A stretch of 45,850 nt of DNA from Actinomycetes bacterium (GTDB lineage Bacteria; Actinomycetota; Actinomycetes; Propionibacteriales; Nocardioidaceae). The translations under genes were made by a program, and so were the position numbers. The notes under the pieces were generated by a model, which was not told the DNA's origin, ran no database searches, and worked only from the letters and a program-made list of their open reading frames with translations. The number at the start of each line of letters is the position of its first letter. The first letter of the stretch is position 1. Positions 1 through 8,464 of this stretch are shown here, piece by piece. Location of the stretch: positions 1-45,850 of the forward strand of contig JAEZEJ010000116.1 of NCBI GenBank assembly GCA_023417775.1. The letters run 5' to 3'.

Positions 1-760
1 CTTCTGCATCTACAACGACGTCGCGGTCGCGATCCGCTGGCTGCTGGACAACGGCGCCCAGCGCGTCGCGTACGTCGATGTCGACGCCCACCACGGCGAC
101 GGTGTCCAGGCGGTCTTCTACGACGACCCACGGGTCCTGACGGTCTCGTTGCACGAGACGCCGCAGACGCTCTTCCCCGGGACGGGTCTGGCCTCCGAGA
201 GCGGCAGCGGTGACGCCGTCGGCACCTCTGTCAACGTGGCGCTGCCGCCTGGCACGTCCGACGCCGGGTGGCTGCGCGCCTTCCACGCCGTCGTCCCGCA
301 GGTCGTGCGCGAGTTCAAGCCGGACGTGCTCGTCACCCAGCAGGGGTGCGACTCCCACATGGACGACCCGCTCACCAACCTCATGCTGAGCGTCGACGGC
401 CAGCGGGCGTCGTACGTGGCGCTGCGCGACCTCGCTCAGGAGGTCTGCGAGGGGCGATGGGTCGCCTACGGAGGGGGCGGGTACGCCGTCCTCGACGTGG
501 TCCCACGTGCTTGGGCGCACCTGATGGCGATCGTCGCTGGCCGTCCGATCGCCCCGGACACCCCCACCCCCGAGGCGTGGCGCAGGCGCATCGCCGAGAT
601 CAAGGGCGGCGGGAGCGCGCCGCTGCGGATGACCGACGGACGCTCGACCTCGTACCGCGACTGGGCCCAGGGCTACGACCCGGCGAGCTGGCTCGACCGG
701 CAGATCCTCGCCACCCGCAACGAGATCTTCCCGTTCTGGGGCCTCGACCCGATGCCGTGA
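1..760 (+). CDS. acuC: AcuC-like histone deacetylase family protein (5' truncated)
   Basis: The reading frame is already open at base 2, so the start lies outside the window and only about 252 C-terminal residues are present. The family is the zinc-dependent histone deacetylase/acetoin utilization (AcuC) group, which removes acyl groups from lysine side chains; in bacteria AcuC is known to deacetylate acetyl-CoA synthetase. Visible signatures are VDVDAHHGDGVQ (zinc ligands Asp and His, about residues 22-33 of the fragment), ETPQTLFPGTG, and YGGGGYAV, which carries the active-site tyrosine. The stop at 758-760 is followed by a 110-bp gap before bS22. Family assignment is firm; the AcuC name rather than another HDAC-family amidohydrolase is inference. 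Confidence 0.85.
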   Translation, partial: FCIYNDVAVAIRWLLDNGAQRVAYVDVDAHHGDGVQAVFYDDPRVLTVSLHETPQTLFPGTGLASESGSGDAVGTSVNVALPPGTSDAGWLRAFHAVVPQVVREFKPDVLVTQQGCDSHMDDPLTNLMLSVDGQRASYVALRDLAQEVCEGRWVAYGGGGYAVLDVVPRAWAHLMAIVAGRPIAPDTPTPEAWRRRIAEIKGGGSAPLRMTDGRSTSYRDWAQGYDPASWLDRQILATRNEIFPFWGLDPMP

Positions 761-785
761 TCCCTCGCCCGGTCAGGAGGGGCGT

Positions 786-816
786 TTGGCGCTCGTGCCC
801 GCGCTGCCCGTACCCT
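786..816 (+). promoter_or_regulatory. Candidate promoter for bS22
   Basis: TTGGCG (786-791) and TACCCT (811-816) could be the -35 and -10 boxes, with a 19-bp spacer. This would give a 5' leader of about 50 nt before the GTG at 871. The spacing is slightly long and the call rests only on consensus resemblance. Confidence 0.3.
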
Positions 817-870
817 TGGCTGGTGCTGTCCCACGCCCGGGGCACGCGTGAGACTCAGAGAAGGTGAACC

Positions 871-972
871 GTGGGTTCTGTCATCAAGAAGCGCCGCAAG
901 CGGATGTCGAAGAAGAAGCACCGCAAGATGCTCAAGCGCACGCGCGTGCAGCGCCGCAAGCTCGGCAAGTAA
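871..972 (+). CDS. 30S ribosomal protein bS22 (AURKAIP1/COX24 domain)
   Basis: A 33-residue, extremely basic protein starts at GTG 871 behind AAGGTGA (861-867). It begins MGSVIKKRRKRMSKKK and ends RRKLGK, with Lys and Arg making up more than half of the residues. This matches the AURKAIP1/COX24-domain mini-protein found as bS22 on the actinobacterial small ribosomal subunit. It is normally encoded just upstream of a galE2-like epimerase and a PlsC-like acyltransferase, exactly the order seen here (12-bp gap to the epimerase). Larger reading frames crossing this stretch in other frames are shadows. Confidence 0.93.
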   Translation: MGSVIKKRRKRMSKKKHRKMLKRTRVQRRKLGK

Positions 973-984
973 GACCGAGACCCG

Positions 985-1959
985 ATGAGCAGGGTCGTCC
1001 TCGTCACGGGCGTCGCCGATGGTGCGGTGGCCCGGACGGCCCGGCTGATCGCCGAACGGGGTGCGGAGTCCGGCATCGAGAAGGTGGTCGGCGTCGACAC
1101 GACGCTGCCGTCCCATGAGCTCGGCGGCGTCAAGTTCATCCGCGCGGACATCCGTACCCCCGTCATCGGCAAGGTGCTCGCCGTCGAGGACGTCGACACC
1201 GTCGTCCACCTCGGCGTGGCGCCCTCCTCCAGTCGGCTGAAGTCGACCAAGGAGCTGAACGTCATCGGCACGATGCAGGTGCTCGCCGCCTGTCAGCGCA
1301 GCGAGACACTGCGTAAGTTCGTGCTCGGGTCGTCGACCGCCGTCTACGGCACCTCGCCGCGTGATCCCGCGGTGTGGTCCGAATCGGGCACGGCCCGTGG
1401 GGGCGTGCGTTCGGGCTATCCGAAGGACACCGTCGAGGTCGAGGGCTATACCCGGGGCTTCGCGCGCCGTCGGCCCGATGTGCTGGTGACCATCCTGCGC
1501 ATGTCGCAGATCCTGTCGCCTCGGTCGAGCGCTCCGCTCGCCGCCTATTTCCGCGGTCCCGTGCTGCCCTCGGTGCTCGGTTTCGATCCGCGCCTGCAGT
1601 TCCTCCACCTCGCCGATGCGATGGAGGTCGTCCGTCAGGCCGCCAGCCACGACCGTCCGGGCACCTTCAACGTCGCCGGCGACGGCGTCATGCTGCTGTC
1701 GCAGTGCGCGCGTCTGCTCGGCAAGCCGACCGTGCCGCTGCCTCCGGTCGGTCTCGGGAGCGCCTTCACGCGGGTCGCGCGGCTGGTGGGCACCGAGACC
1801 AGCCCCGACCTGCATCGCCTGCTCACCTACGGACGTGTCGTCGACACAGCCGCATTACGTGACATCTTCGGTTACGAGGTCCGCCACTCCACCCGGCAGA
1901 CCTTCTCCTCTTTCGCGGACGCGGTGCGTCCGGGTCTCCTGCACGCGGGGGTGCGATGA
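985..1959 (+). CDS. NAD-dependent epimerase/dehydratase family protein (GalE2-like)
   Basis: A 324-residue short-chain (extended SDR) protein. The N-terminal Rossmann segment reads MSRVVLVTGVADGAVARTAR, a diverged TGxxGxxG nucleotide-binding motif. The STAVYGTS stretch (about residues 117-124) supplies the substrate-binding Ser/Thr, and SGYPKDTVE about 30 residues later holds a YxxxK-like motif in diverged form. It lies 12 bp after bS22 and overlaps the downstream acyltransferase by ATGA, so the three are probably one operon. The closest arrangement I recall is mycobacterial Rv0501 (galE2). A nucleotide-sugar substrate is possible but not shown; the changed motifs could mean a non-catalytic or different role. 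Confidence 0.85.
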   Translation: MSRVVLVTGVADGAVARTARLIAERGAESGIEKVVGVDTTLPSHELGGVKFIRADIRTPVIGKVLAVEDVDTVVHLGVAPSSSRLKSTKELNVIGTMQVLAACQRSETLRKFVLGSSTAVYGTSPRDPAVWSESGTARGGVRSGYPKDTVEVEGYTRGFARRRPDVLVTILRMSQILSPRSSAPLAAYFRGPVLPSVLGFDPRLQFLHLADAMEVVRQAASHDRPGTFNVAGDGVMLLSQCARLLGKPTVPLPPVGLGSAFTRVARLVGTETSPDLHRLLTYGRVVDTAALRDIFGYEVRHSTRQTFSSFADAVRPGLLHAGVR

Positions 1960-3089
1960 ACGACGACCTGCGCACGATCGGATCGGCCGGACGGCCGGGA
2001 CGCGGCAACCGGCAGACGTCTCCGTCGTCGGCGGCCCGCGGCCTCGCCGGCGACCGGGGGACCACCGGCCCCGCGCGCAAGAGGAATCCGGCCGAACGCC
2101 CCCGTCTGCGGTCGGTCACCGACGATGACGCGGCCGCCGCCGCTGCGGCCGCGGAGGAGACCGCGGCCGGCGGGGGAGGACGCGAGCGTGAGGAGCGCGA
2201 GCCGCGCCTGGAGGAGCTCATGAGCGCCCTGCTGGGGGGCGCTCAGCGTCTGCTCGGCGAGGACTGGGAGGAGCGCCTGCAGGGCCTCGGCGCAGGCCTC
2301 GCGCATCGGCTCTCCGGGGACTACTCGGTCGACGACTTCGGCTACGACCCCGAGGTCGTCGCTCTGCTCGACCATGTGATCGAGCCGATCGCCGAGAAGT
2401 GGTTCCGGCTGGAAGTCCGCGGTGTCGAGAACATCCCCGCCGAGGGCGGTGCGCTCCTCGTCGGCAATCACTCGGGCACGGTCCCGGTCGACGGCGTCAT
2501 CACCGGCTTCGCCGTGCGCAAGCATGCCGAGCGGTCCTTGCGCCCGCTCGGCGCCGATCTGGTGTTCGCGCTGCCCTTCGTCAGCCAGCTGGCCCGCAAG
2601 CTGGGTGCCACCCTCGCGTGCGCGGACGATGCCGAACGGCTGCTCACCCGGGGCGAGCTGGCCGCCGTCTGGCCGGAGGGCTTCAAGGGCGTCGGCAAGC
2701 CCTACAGCGAGCGCTACAAGCTGCAGCGCTTCGGTCGTGGCGGCTTCGTCTCGGCGGCCATGCGCGCCCAGGTGCCGATCATCCCGGTCTCCCTCGTCGG
2801 GGCGGAGGAGATCTATCCGCTGGTGGGCAATATCCCGTCCCTCGCCCGGCTGCTCGGTGTCCCCTATCTGCCGATCACGCCGTTCTTCCCCTGGCTCGGT
2901 CCGCTCGGCATGGTGCCGCTGCCGAGCAAGTGGATCATCGAGTTCGGCGAGCCGATCCGCACCGATGCCTATCCGGCGGAGGCGGCCGACGACCCGATGC
3001 TGCTGTTCAACGTCACCGACCAGGTCCGCGAGACCATCCAGCAGAATCTCTACACCCTGCTCAGCGACCGCGGCAATCCCTTCGTCTGA
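1956..3089 (+). CDS. PlsC-type 1-acyl-glycerol-3-phosphate acyltransferase family protein
   Basis: A 377-residue protein whose start overlaps the epimerase stop (ATGA). The first ~90 residues are low complexity, rich in Ala, Gly, Arg and Glu, and probably disordered. The PlsC fold follows: NHSGTVPVDG at about residues 171-180 is the NHx4D acyltransferase motif with catalytic His172 and Asp178, and VWPEGFKGVGKPYSERYK at about 234-251 corresponds to the EGT/R substrate motif. C-terminal hydrophobic stretches suggest peripheral membrane attachment. The family transfers acyl chains onto lysophosphatidic acid or similar lipids. The gene corresponds by context to mycobacterial Rv0502; its exact acceptor is unknown. 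Confidence 0.87.
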   Translation: MNDDLRTIGSAGRPGRGNRQTSPSSAARGLAGDRGTTGPARKRNPAERPRLRSVTDDDAAAAAAAAEETAAGGGGREREEREPRLEELMSALLGGAQRLLGEDWEERLQGLGAGLAHRLSGDYSVDDFGYDPEVVALLDHVIEPIAEKWFRLEVRGVENIPAEGGALLVGNHSGTVPVDGVITGFAVRKHAERSLRPLGADLVFALPFVSQLARKLGATLACADDAERLLTRGELAAVWPEGFKGVGKPYSERYKLQRFGRGGFVSAAMRAQVPIIPVSLVGAEEIYPLVGNIPSLARLLGVPYLPITPFFPWLGPLGMVPLPSKWIIEFGEPIRTDAYPAEAADDPMLLFNVTDQVRETIQQNLYTLLSDRGNPFV

Positions 3090-3097
3090 GAGCCGCT

Positions 3098-4216
3098 TCA
3101 GCGACGCAGGCCGAGGACGCCGAGCACGCTGGGGACGAGTCCCTCCTGCTTGTCATCGCCGAGCACCGCGCCGACCACCGGCGACAGCACATCGCCCACG
3201 CTGGACGGGGCCTTCGGCTCGGGGACGGCGATGATCGGCAGACTCTCCTGAGGCGGTGCCGTCCGCTTCGGCGATGTGCCGCCGGAATCACCGGACGAGC
3301 CGTCGCTACCGGATCCTCCGCCCGATGCCGATCCCGATGGCGTGCGGTCGCCCGATGGCCGGCCCGACTCGCCGGGCTGCTCGGTCGTCTCCGCCGGCCC
3401 GCCCTCCGTGAGGGTGCGCTGGACATCGGACAAGAGCTCATCGACCGACTCGGCGACCCGCTCGGTGTCGCCGGTGCACTCGGGACAGGCGGTGCCGATA
3501 TCGACACCCAGGTCGGCGAGGGTGCGCACCGCGCGCTCGGCGCTGCCGCGGTCCGTCGGGGCGAGCCGCTCCAGCAGCGCGTTGAGCCGCAGCGTGGAGT
3601 CCTCCGCGAAGGCGGCGATGTACTCGGCGTCGGCGGTCGCCACCTGCTGGCGGGGATCCCCGAGCAACAGCGCCGAGCCGCGCTCCGCGCTGTCGGAGAA
3701 GGCGTCGAGGGCCGAGCTGACCCGGGTGCGCGCATTGGTGGTGTTCTGCTGGCCCAGGGTCTCGGCCTCGCCGAGGCGGGTGCTCGCCTGCGTCAGATAG
3801 AGCCGCCCGAGGCTCTGGTCGTCGCCGGCGAAGGTCCGCTCGACGTGCTCAGTGCCCATCTTGACCGGGTACAGGATGTCGCCGGGGACGGCGCTGGCGC
3901 TGGCGCTCACCGAGCCCACGAGGGCCAGGGTCCCGGCCGCGAGAGCCCCCGCCCAGCGGGCGCGACGCCGGCCGGGAGTCAGCGGCCGCGGCTCGAGGAC
4001 CCGACGAGGAGGGCCGACGACCATCGCGTGGCTCGCCGAAGCGAGCAGCTGCGCGCGCAGCCCCTCACGGAAGTGCGGATCGGGCGCTGCCGTGGCGCTG
4101 TCCTCCACCCGGTGCGCCAAGGCCACGAGCGTGCGGACCTCCGCGTCGTCGGTGCGACGACGCGAGCCCCAGGCATCGGCGAAGGCCTGGGCGGCGCTGC
4201 GGTGGCGGAGGAACAC
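3098..4216 (-). CDS. DUF5667 membrane protein, probable RsbN-like anti-sigma factor
   Basis: A 372-residue protein read leftward from GTG 4216, 56 bp after the BldN-like sigma factor stop. Residues 1-85 are cytoplasmic and polar, then one membrane segment (about 88-110), then the DUF5667 hallmark VPGDILYPVK and a helical extracytoplasmic region. A Ser/Pro/Gly-rich linker follows, and the last ~30 residues form a conserved-looking tail ending in LGVLGLRR. In Streptomyces the gene next to bldN encodes the membrane anti-sigma factor RsbN, and this protein has the same position and one-membrane-span layout. The anti-sigma function is inference from that context. It meets the PlsC gene 3' end after only 8 bp. 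Confidence 0.78.
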   Translation of the reverse strand: MFLRHRSAAQAFADAWGSRRRTDDAEVRTLVALAHRVEDSATAAPDPHFREGLRAQLLASASHAMVVGPPRRVLEPRPLTPGRRRARWAGALAAGTLALVGSVSASASAVPGDILYPVKMGTEHVERTFAGDDQSLGRLYLTQASTRLGEAETLGQQNTTNARTRVSSALDAFSDSAERGSALLLGDPRQQVATADAEYIAAFAEDSTLRLNALLERLAPTDRGSAERAVRTLADLGVDIGTACPECTGDTERVAESVDELLSDVQRTLTEGGPAETTEQPGESGRPSGDRTPSGSASGGGSGSDGSSGDSGGTSPKRTAPPQESLPIIAVPEPKAPSSVGDVLSPVVGAVLGDDKQEGLVPSVLGVLGLRR

Positions 4217-4272
4217 GTGGGGTGGGCCTTTCGGAGCTTCTCATTCGAGCTAACGACGGGAATCGCAGGAGG

Positions 4273-4968
4273 TTATGGTCCTGGGCGGAGCTCCTCCGGC
4301 ACGTTCTGGGCCAGATTGCGCAGGGCCCGCAGCTGCAGCTGCTTGATGGCACCCTCGCTGCGGTCGAGGGCGGCGGCCGTCTGGGCGATCGTCATGCCGG
4401 AGAGGAAGCGCATGACGATGCAGTCGCGCTGCTCGGCCGACAACTCGCTGATGGCCTGGTGGAGGGCATCGTCGCCCAGCTGGGCGAGCGCCTCGGTCTC
4501 GGAGCTCTCCGCCGCCGGACCTCGCTCGGGCACGAGGTCGACGGTCAGCTCCATGCGGCTGCGGGCCGACTTGTAGTGATCAGCGATGAGGTTGCGGGCG
4601 ATGGTGGTGAGCCACGCCCCGAAGTCCTTGCCCTGCCAGGTGAAACGGCCGACCGCCTTCATCGCCCGCATGAAGGTCTCACTGGTGAGATCCTCGGCGA
4701 GCTGCCGTGACCCGACCCGGTAGTAGAGGAAGCGATAGACGGTGCTGACGTAGATGTCGTAGAGCTGACCGAAGGCCTCCGCGTCACCGGTGCGCGCGAG
4801 CTCGACCAGCGCGTGGACCCGCTCGGCGTGGGAGTCGTGGTCCGGGGGAGTGCTCGAGGAGCGTCCCGTCCCCGAGCTCGTGGCCTGCGCGAGGGCGATC
4901 CAGAGCGCGGACACGTCGAAAGGCGCCGCGCAGGCGGCGGCACCGGTCGACTGCCTCGCTTCGGTCAC
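4273..4968 (-). CDS. BldN-like ECF RNA polymerase sigma factor
   Basis: A 231-residue sigma factor from GTG 4968, chosen because GGGAGGG sits just upstream; a TTG at 4983 is a weaker alternative. An N-terminal extension of about 55 residues precedes region 2 (LYDIYVSTVYRFLYYRVGS, then AEDLTSETFMRAM and FTWQGKDFGAWLTTIARN) and region 4 (ELSAEQRDCIVMRFLSGM, then ALDRSEGAIKQLQLRALR). The YYRVGS, EDLTSETF and FTWQG strings are what I associate with the BldN branch, whose Streptomyces member has a cleaved N-terminal pro-region. Downstream lies its likely membrane anti-sigma factor. It should direct a small developmental or envelope regulon; targets here are unknown. Confidence 0.87.
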   Translation of the reverse strand: MTEARQSTGAAACAAPFDVSALWIALAQATSSGTGRSSSTPPDHDSHAERVHALVELARTGDAEAFGQLYDIYVSTVYRFLYYRVGSRQLAEDLTSETFMRAMKAVGRFTWQGKDFGAWLTTIARNLIADHYKSARSRMELTVDLVPERGPAAESSETEALAQLGDDALHQAISELSAEQRDCIVMRFLSGMTIAQTAAALDRSEGAIKQLQLRALRNLAQNVPEELRPGP

Positions 4969-5016
4969 GTTTCCCTCCCGCAACTGGTCCGACTCTACGG
5001 TGTGACATCGCAGATG

Positions 5017-5901
5017 TCACGAAAAAGAGCGGCGATACAGGCGTCGGCCGAGGGAGAAGGTCGCCCACAGCGCGACGACGGCGAGGGCCGCCTTGACGCC
5101 GGTGAGGGCGAAGCGGCGTCCCACCCGGTAGTCGCGGATGAGCCAGCCCTGACCACGGGCATGGGCGCGGAGCCGGGCATCGGGGTTCACGGCACAGGGA
5201 TGGCCGACGAGTTCGAGCATCGGCAGGTCGTTGCTGGAGTCGGAGTAGGCATAGCACCGGTCGAGGTCGAGCCCCTCGGCGGCCGCGAGGCCCTGCACGG
5301 CCACGGCCTTGCCCTCGCCGTGCAGCATCTCCCCGACGAGGCGTCCGGTGTAGACGCCGTCGATCGACTCCGCCACGGTGCCCAGGGCGCCGGTCAGCCC
5401 CAGCCGGCGGGCGATCACCTCGGCGATCTCGACCGGGGCGGCGGTGACCAGCCAGACCCGGTGCCCACGGTCCAGGTGCCACTGGGCGATGGCTCGGGTT
5501 CCCGGCCAGATCCGCATCGCCATGAACTCATCGAAGACCTCCTCGCCGATGGCGCGGAGCTCCTCGACGCGATGGCCGGCGACGAAGGACAGCGCCGAGG
5601 ACCGGGCATCGTCGATGTGATCGCTGCGCTCCCCGCCGACATATTGGAACCACACCTGCTTCCAGACGGCACCGATGATGTCGCCGGTGGTGAAGAACTC
5701 GCGTCGGTGGAGGCCGCGGGCGAGGTGGAAGATCGACGCGCCCTGCATGATCGTGTTGTCGACATCGAAGAAGGCCGCCGTGCGCGGGTCGAGGGCCGGG
5801 GTGAGGGCCTGCTCGACCTCCGCCGAGGCGGCGGCCGCCTGCCCCGCCAGGACCGAGCGCGACTGGAGATTGCGCGGGATCTCGCGGTGGCCCGGTGACA
5901 T
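5017..5901 (-). CDS. HAD-IB family hydrolase (SerB1-like phosphatase) with C-terminal membrane anchor
   Basis: A 294-residue HAD phosphatase. Motif I is FFDVDNTIMQG (about residues 44-54, nucleophile Asp), motif II VTAAP, motif III the Lys in HGEGK, and motif IV YSDSSNDLPML. The C-terminus adds a hydrophobic helix (VKAALAVVALWATFSLG) and a basic tail, implying attachment to the inner membrane face. The gene follows the same strand as the BldN-like sigma factor, 48 bp upstream of its start, and diverges from the acyl-CoA synthetase. Homologues near glutaredoxin and hemA in mycobacteria are called SerB1, but phosphoserine as substrate is not established for this branch. Confidence 0.88.
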   Translation of the reverse strand: MSPGHREIPRNLQSRSVLAGQAAAASAEVEQALTPALDPRTAAFFDVDNTIMQGASIFHLARGLHRREFFTTGDIIGAVWKQVWFQYVGGERSDHIDDARSSALSFVAGHRVEELRAIGEEVFDEFMAMRIWPGTRAIAQWHLDRGHRVWLVTAAPVEIAEVIARRLGLTGALGTVAESIDGVYTGRLVGEMLHGEGKAVAVQGLAAAEGLDLDRCYAYSDSSNDLPMLELVGHPCAVNPDARLRAHARGQGWLIRDYRVGRRFALTGVKAALAVVALWATFSLGRRLYRRSFS

Positions 5902-5935
5902 GCAGCACAGCGTATCGGGCCGGAGAAGACCACGC

Positions 5936-7489
5936 GTGTGGTTGACTCGACTCGTGCCCGTGAACTTGACCGACTATCTCCGCGAAGCGGCCCGCGAGCT
6001 GCCCGACGAGGTGGCCTTGAGCGAGCCGCGGAGCGGTCGCGAGCTCACCTGGTCCGAGCTCGACGACTGGGTCGATCAGGTGGCTCAGACGCTGTTGGGA
6101 CAGGGACTCGTCGCCGGGCACCGGGTGGCCCTGGTCATGTCCAATGGGGTCGACCTGTGCGTGGCCTATCTGGCGGTGCTGCGCGGCGGCCTGGTGGCCG
6201 TCCCGGTCAACCCTCAAGCGCCCGCCCGCGAGATCGGGCGGATCGTCGCCGACTGCCAGCCGAAGGTCATCGTGACCGATGCGGCCGCCGTGGCGCAGGT
6301 GCGGCAGGCGGAGACCGCCGGTGCGCTCATCGCCGTGCACCGGGTCGCCGCCGAGGCGGGTGAGCTGAGCTTCGATACGTTGCGGGAGCGGCGCTCGGGC
6401 CAGGCTCCGTCCGCGCCGCAGGATCCCGAGTCGCTGGCCGTCGTCCTCTACACGTCCGGCGCCACCGCGCTGCCGCGAGGCGTCCAGCTGACCCACCGTG
6501 CGCTGATCGCCAATATCGAGCAGGTCGGGAGCATCGAACCGCCGGTGATCGGGGCGGGAGATGTCGTCCTCGGCCTGCTCCCGCTGTTCCATGTCTACGG
6601 CCTCAACGCCGTGCTGGGTCAGGCGCTGCGCGCCCGAGCGCGGGTCGTGCTGGTCGAGAGCTTCGACCCCGACGCGGTCCTCCGGCTCATCGCCGAGGAG
6701 GGCGTCACGGTGCTGCCGGTGGCACCTCCGGTGATCGCGGCCTGGGCGCGTCGCGATCAGGTGCGCGAGGCGCTCGCAGGCGTCCGGGTCGTGTTGTCCG
6801 GCGCGGCCGCCCTCGACCCGGAACTCGCCCTGCGGTTCGAGGAGGCATCCGGTCATCGGGTCGAGCAGGGCTACGGTCTGACGGAGGCGAGCCCGGTCGT
6901 CACGACGACCCTGGTCGATCCGGAGGCCCCGCGCGAGCCCTATACGGTCGGCTGGCCGGTGCCGGGAGTCGAGGTCGAGGTGCGCGACGCCCTGGGGCAG
7001 CAGGCCGATCCCGGTGACCCGGCCCAGGTCTGGATCCGTGGCGAGAACCTATTCTCCGGCTACTGGCCCGACGGCTCCGGAGGCCCCGGTGCGGACGGCT
7101 GGTACGCCACCGGCGATGTCGGCATCGTCGACGCCCGGGGTGCGCTGGCGCTGGTCGACCGGCTTCGCGAGCTGATCATCGTGTCGGGCTTCAATGTCTA
7201 CCCGACCGAGGTGGAGGAGGTTGTCGCGCACGTGCCGGGGGTCGCCCAGGTCGCCGTCGTCGGCATGCCCGATGAGCGCACGGGAGAGGCGGTCGTGGCC
7301 TTCGTGGTGCCGGCGGACGAGACGGGCGACGAACAGGCGCTGATCGCCGCGGTCGAGGCCGGGTGCCGGGAGAACCTCGCGCGGTTCAAGCAGCCGGCAC
7401 GGATCATCGTGGCCGCCGGCCTGCCGCATTCGCCGACCGGCAAGGTGGCCAAGGGACGCCTGCGCGAGCTCGTGAGGGAGAACCCGTGA
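5936..7489 (+). CDS. AMP-binding long-chain acyl-CoA synthetase/ligase
   Basis: A protein of about 517 residues of the ANL superfamily, which adenylates a carboxylic acid and then forms the CoA thioester. GTG 5936 is chosen for GGAG at 5922-5925; GTG 5954 or 5960 (then starting PVNLTDYL or VNLTDYL) are real alternatives. Core motifs are VVLYTSGATALPRGVQLTH (phosphate loop, with Arg instead of the usual Lys), GYGLTEASP, YATGDVG, and IIVSGFNVYPTEVEEVV (hinge). SPTGKVAKGRL holds the catalytic lysine near the C-terminus. It overlaps the glutaredoxin start by GTGA. Chain-length preference cannot be read from sequence. Confidence 0.9.
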   Translation: MWLTRLVPVNLTDYLREAARELPDEVALSEPRSGRELTWSELDDWVDQVAQTLLGQGLVAGHRVALVMSNGVDLCVAYLAVLRGGLVAVPVNPQAPAREIGRIVADCQPKVIVTDAAAVAQVRQAETAGALIAVHRVAAEAGELSFDTLRERRSGQAPSAPQDPESLAVVLYTSGATALPRGVQLTHRALIANIEQVGSIEPPVIGAGDVVLGLLPLFHVYGLNAVLGQALRARARVVLVESFDPDAVLRLIAEEGVTVLPVAPPVIAAWARRDQVREALAGVRVVLSGAAALDPELALRFEEASGHRVEQGYGLTEASPVVTTTLVDPEAPREPYTVGWPVPGVEVEVRDALGQQADPGDPAQVWIRGENLFSGYWPDGSGGPGADGWYATGDVGIVDARGALALVDRLRELIIVSGFNVYPTEVEEVVAHVPGVAQVAVVGMPDERTGEAVVAFVVPADETGDEQALIAAVEAGCRENLARFKQPARIIVAAGLPHSPTGKVAKGRLRELVRENP

Positions 7490-7737
7490 GCATCGCGGAC
7501 GAGCCCCGGGTCGTGGTCTACAGCCGCGCCGGGTGCCATCTGTGCGAGATCGCCGAGGAGCAGGTGCGCGCGGTGCTCGCCGAGACCGGCGACACGTGGG
7601 AGCGCATCGACATCGACACCGATCCCGACCTGGTGAGTCGCTTCGGCGAGCAGGTGCCGGTCACCTTCGTCGACGGCCGTCAGCACGACTTCTGGCGCGT
7701 CGATCCCGACCGGCTGCGGGCGCGGCTCGCCCGCTGA
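7486..7737 (+). CDS. Glutaredoxin-like (DUF836-type) thiol-disulfide protein
   Basis: An 83-residue thioredoxin-fold protein starting at GTG 7486, which overlaps the synthetase stop. VVVYSRAGCHLCEIAEEQV contains the CxxC active site (Cys-His-Leu-Cys) after the first strand, and QVPVTFVDGRQ holds the conserved cis-proline. The small size and acidic character fit the actinobacterial glutaredoxin-like family usually found beside hemA and rex. It probably reduces disulfides in the cytosol; the reductant and partners are unknown. It converges on the next gene with only 2 bp between the stops. Confidence 0.88.
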   Translation: MSIADEPRVVVYSRAGCHLCEIAEEQVRAVLAETGDTWERIDIDTDPDLVSRFGEQVPVTFVDGRQHDFWRVDPDRLRARLAR

Positions 7738-7739
7738 GC

Positions 7740-8438
7740 TCAGCCGAGGTCGATCTCGATCCAGACCTGCTCAGCGCGGCCGACCAGCTGGGCCTCGGGG
7801 GTGTAGAGCGCGGTCGAGGTGAAGAACTTGCGTCCCTCGCGGCGGTCCAGCTGACCGACCGAGTGATAGCGCCGGTCGGCGGCGGGGGTCGCGTAGATCT
7901 CAGCGGTCATGGTGCCGAGCAGCATCGGCTGCTCGGAGAAATCGGCTGCCCACCCGCCGGGGCAGTCGAGCGCCGCCCAGGTCACGGGAGCGGCGATCGC
8001 GCCGTTCTCGCCGGCGAAGCTCTCGTGAGCATCCCAGGGCGCCGCGGTCAGTCCATCGCCGATGGGCCCGGAGAAGATCCGCAGCCCGTCGCCCTCGCCG
8101 CGCTGGGTCCCGCAGGTGAAGCAGCCGTCGAAGGGGTGGTGTTCGAAGCCGGGATAGTTCGCGACGCCTGCCTCGATCTCGGCGGCCTCGACGAATCGCG
8201 GGGCGTCGCGCAGGAAGCGGCCCGGCTTGGCCTGCCCGACGAGCGCGCCCCCGTGAGTGACCAGCCGGACCTCGTCGTGGTCCCGCTCGTAGGTGAGCGG
8301 CGTGTCGAGTGGGGGCGGGGTGGTCAGCCGGACTTCCGCGGGACCCTCGTGCTCGAGGCCGGCGGCGATCACTCCGCTGGCGTAACCGCCGTTGCCGGAC
8401 GCCGGGGGACCGTTGAACTGCCGCGCGATCGTCACCAT
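7740..8438 (-). CDS. Hotdog/thioesterase-like protein of unknown substrate
   Basis: A 232-residue protein starting at ATG 8438 (MVTIARQFNGPP); longer forms extending upstream would run through the photolyase gene. FNGPPASGNGGYASGVIAAG near the N-terminus is typical of tandem-hotdog, PaaI-related thioesterase-like proteins. A conserved FDGCFTCGTQRGEGDGLRIF stretch with two cysteines lies mid-protein, and the end FFTSTALYTPEAQLVGRAEQ looks like a second hotdog strand set. It sits between the glutaredoxin and the photolyase, the latter ending 26 bp upstream of its start. No catalytic residue can be named with confidence, so the activity is unproven. Confidence 0.7.
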   Translation of the reverse strand: MVTIARQFNGPPASGNGGYASGVIAAGLEHEGPAEVRLTTPPPLDTPLTYERDHDEVRLVTHGGALVGQAKPGRFLRDAPRFVEAAEIEAGVANYPGFEHHPFDGCFTCGTQRGEGDGLRIFSGPIGDGLTAAPWDAHESFAGENGAIAAPVTWAALDCPGGWAADFSEQPMLLGTMTAEIYATPAADRRYHSVGQLDRREGRKFFTSTALYTPEAQLVGRAEQVWIEIDLG

Positions 8439-8464
8439 GACCTCACCGTAACGGTCGGCGAGTC

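Noticed and set aside
2399..4576. A 725-codon open frame on the plus strand across the PlsC, DUF5667 and sigma genes
   Set aside because: It is antisense or out of frame to three genes with clear family motifs and its product is Arg/Ala/Gly-rich low complexity, typical of high-GC shadows.
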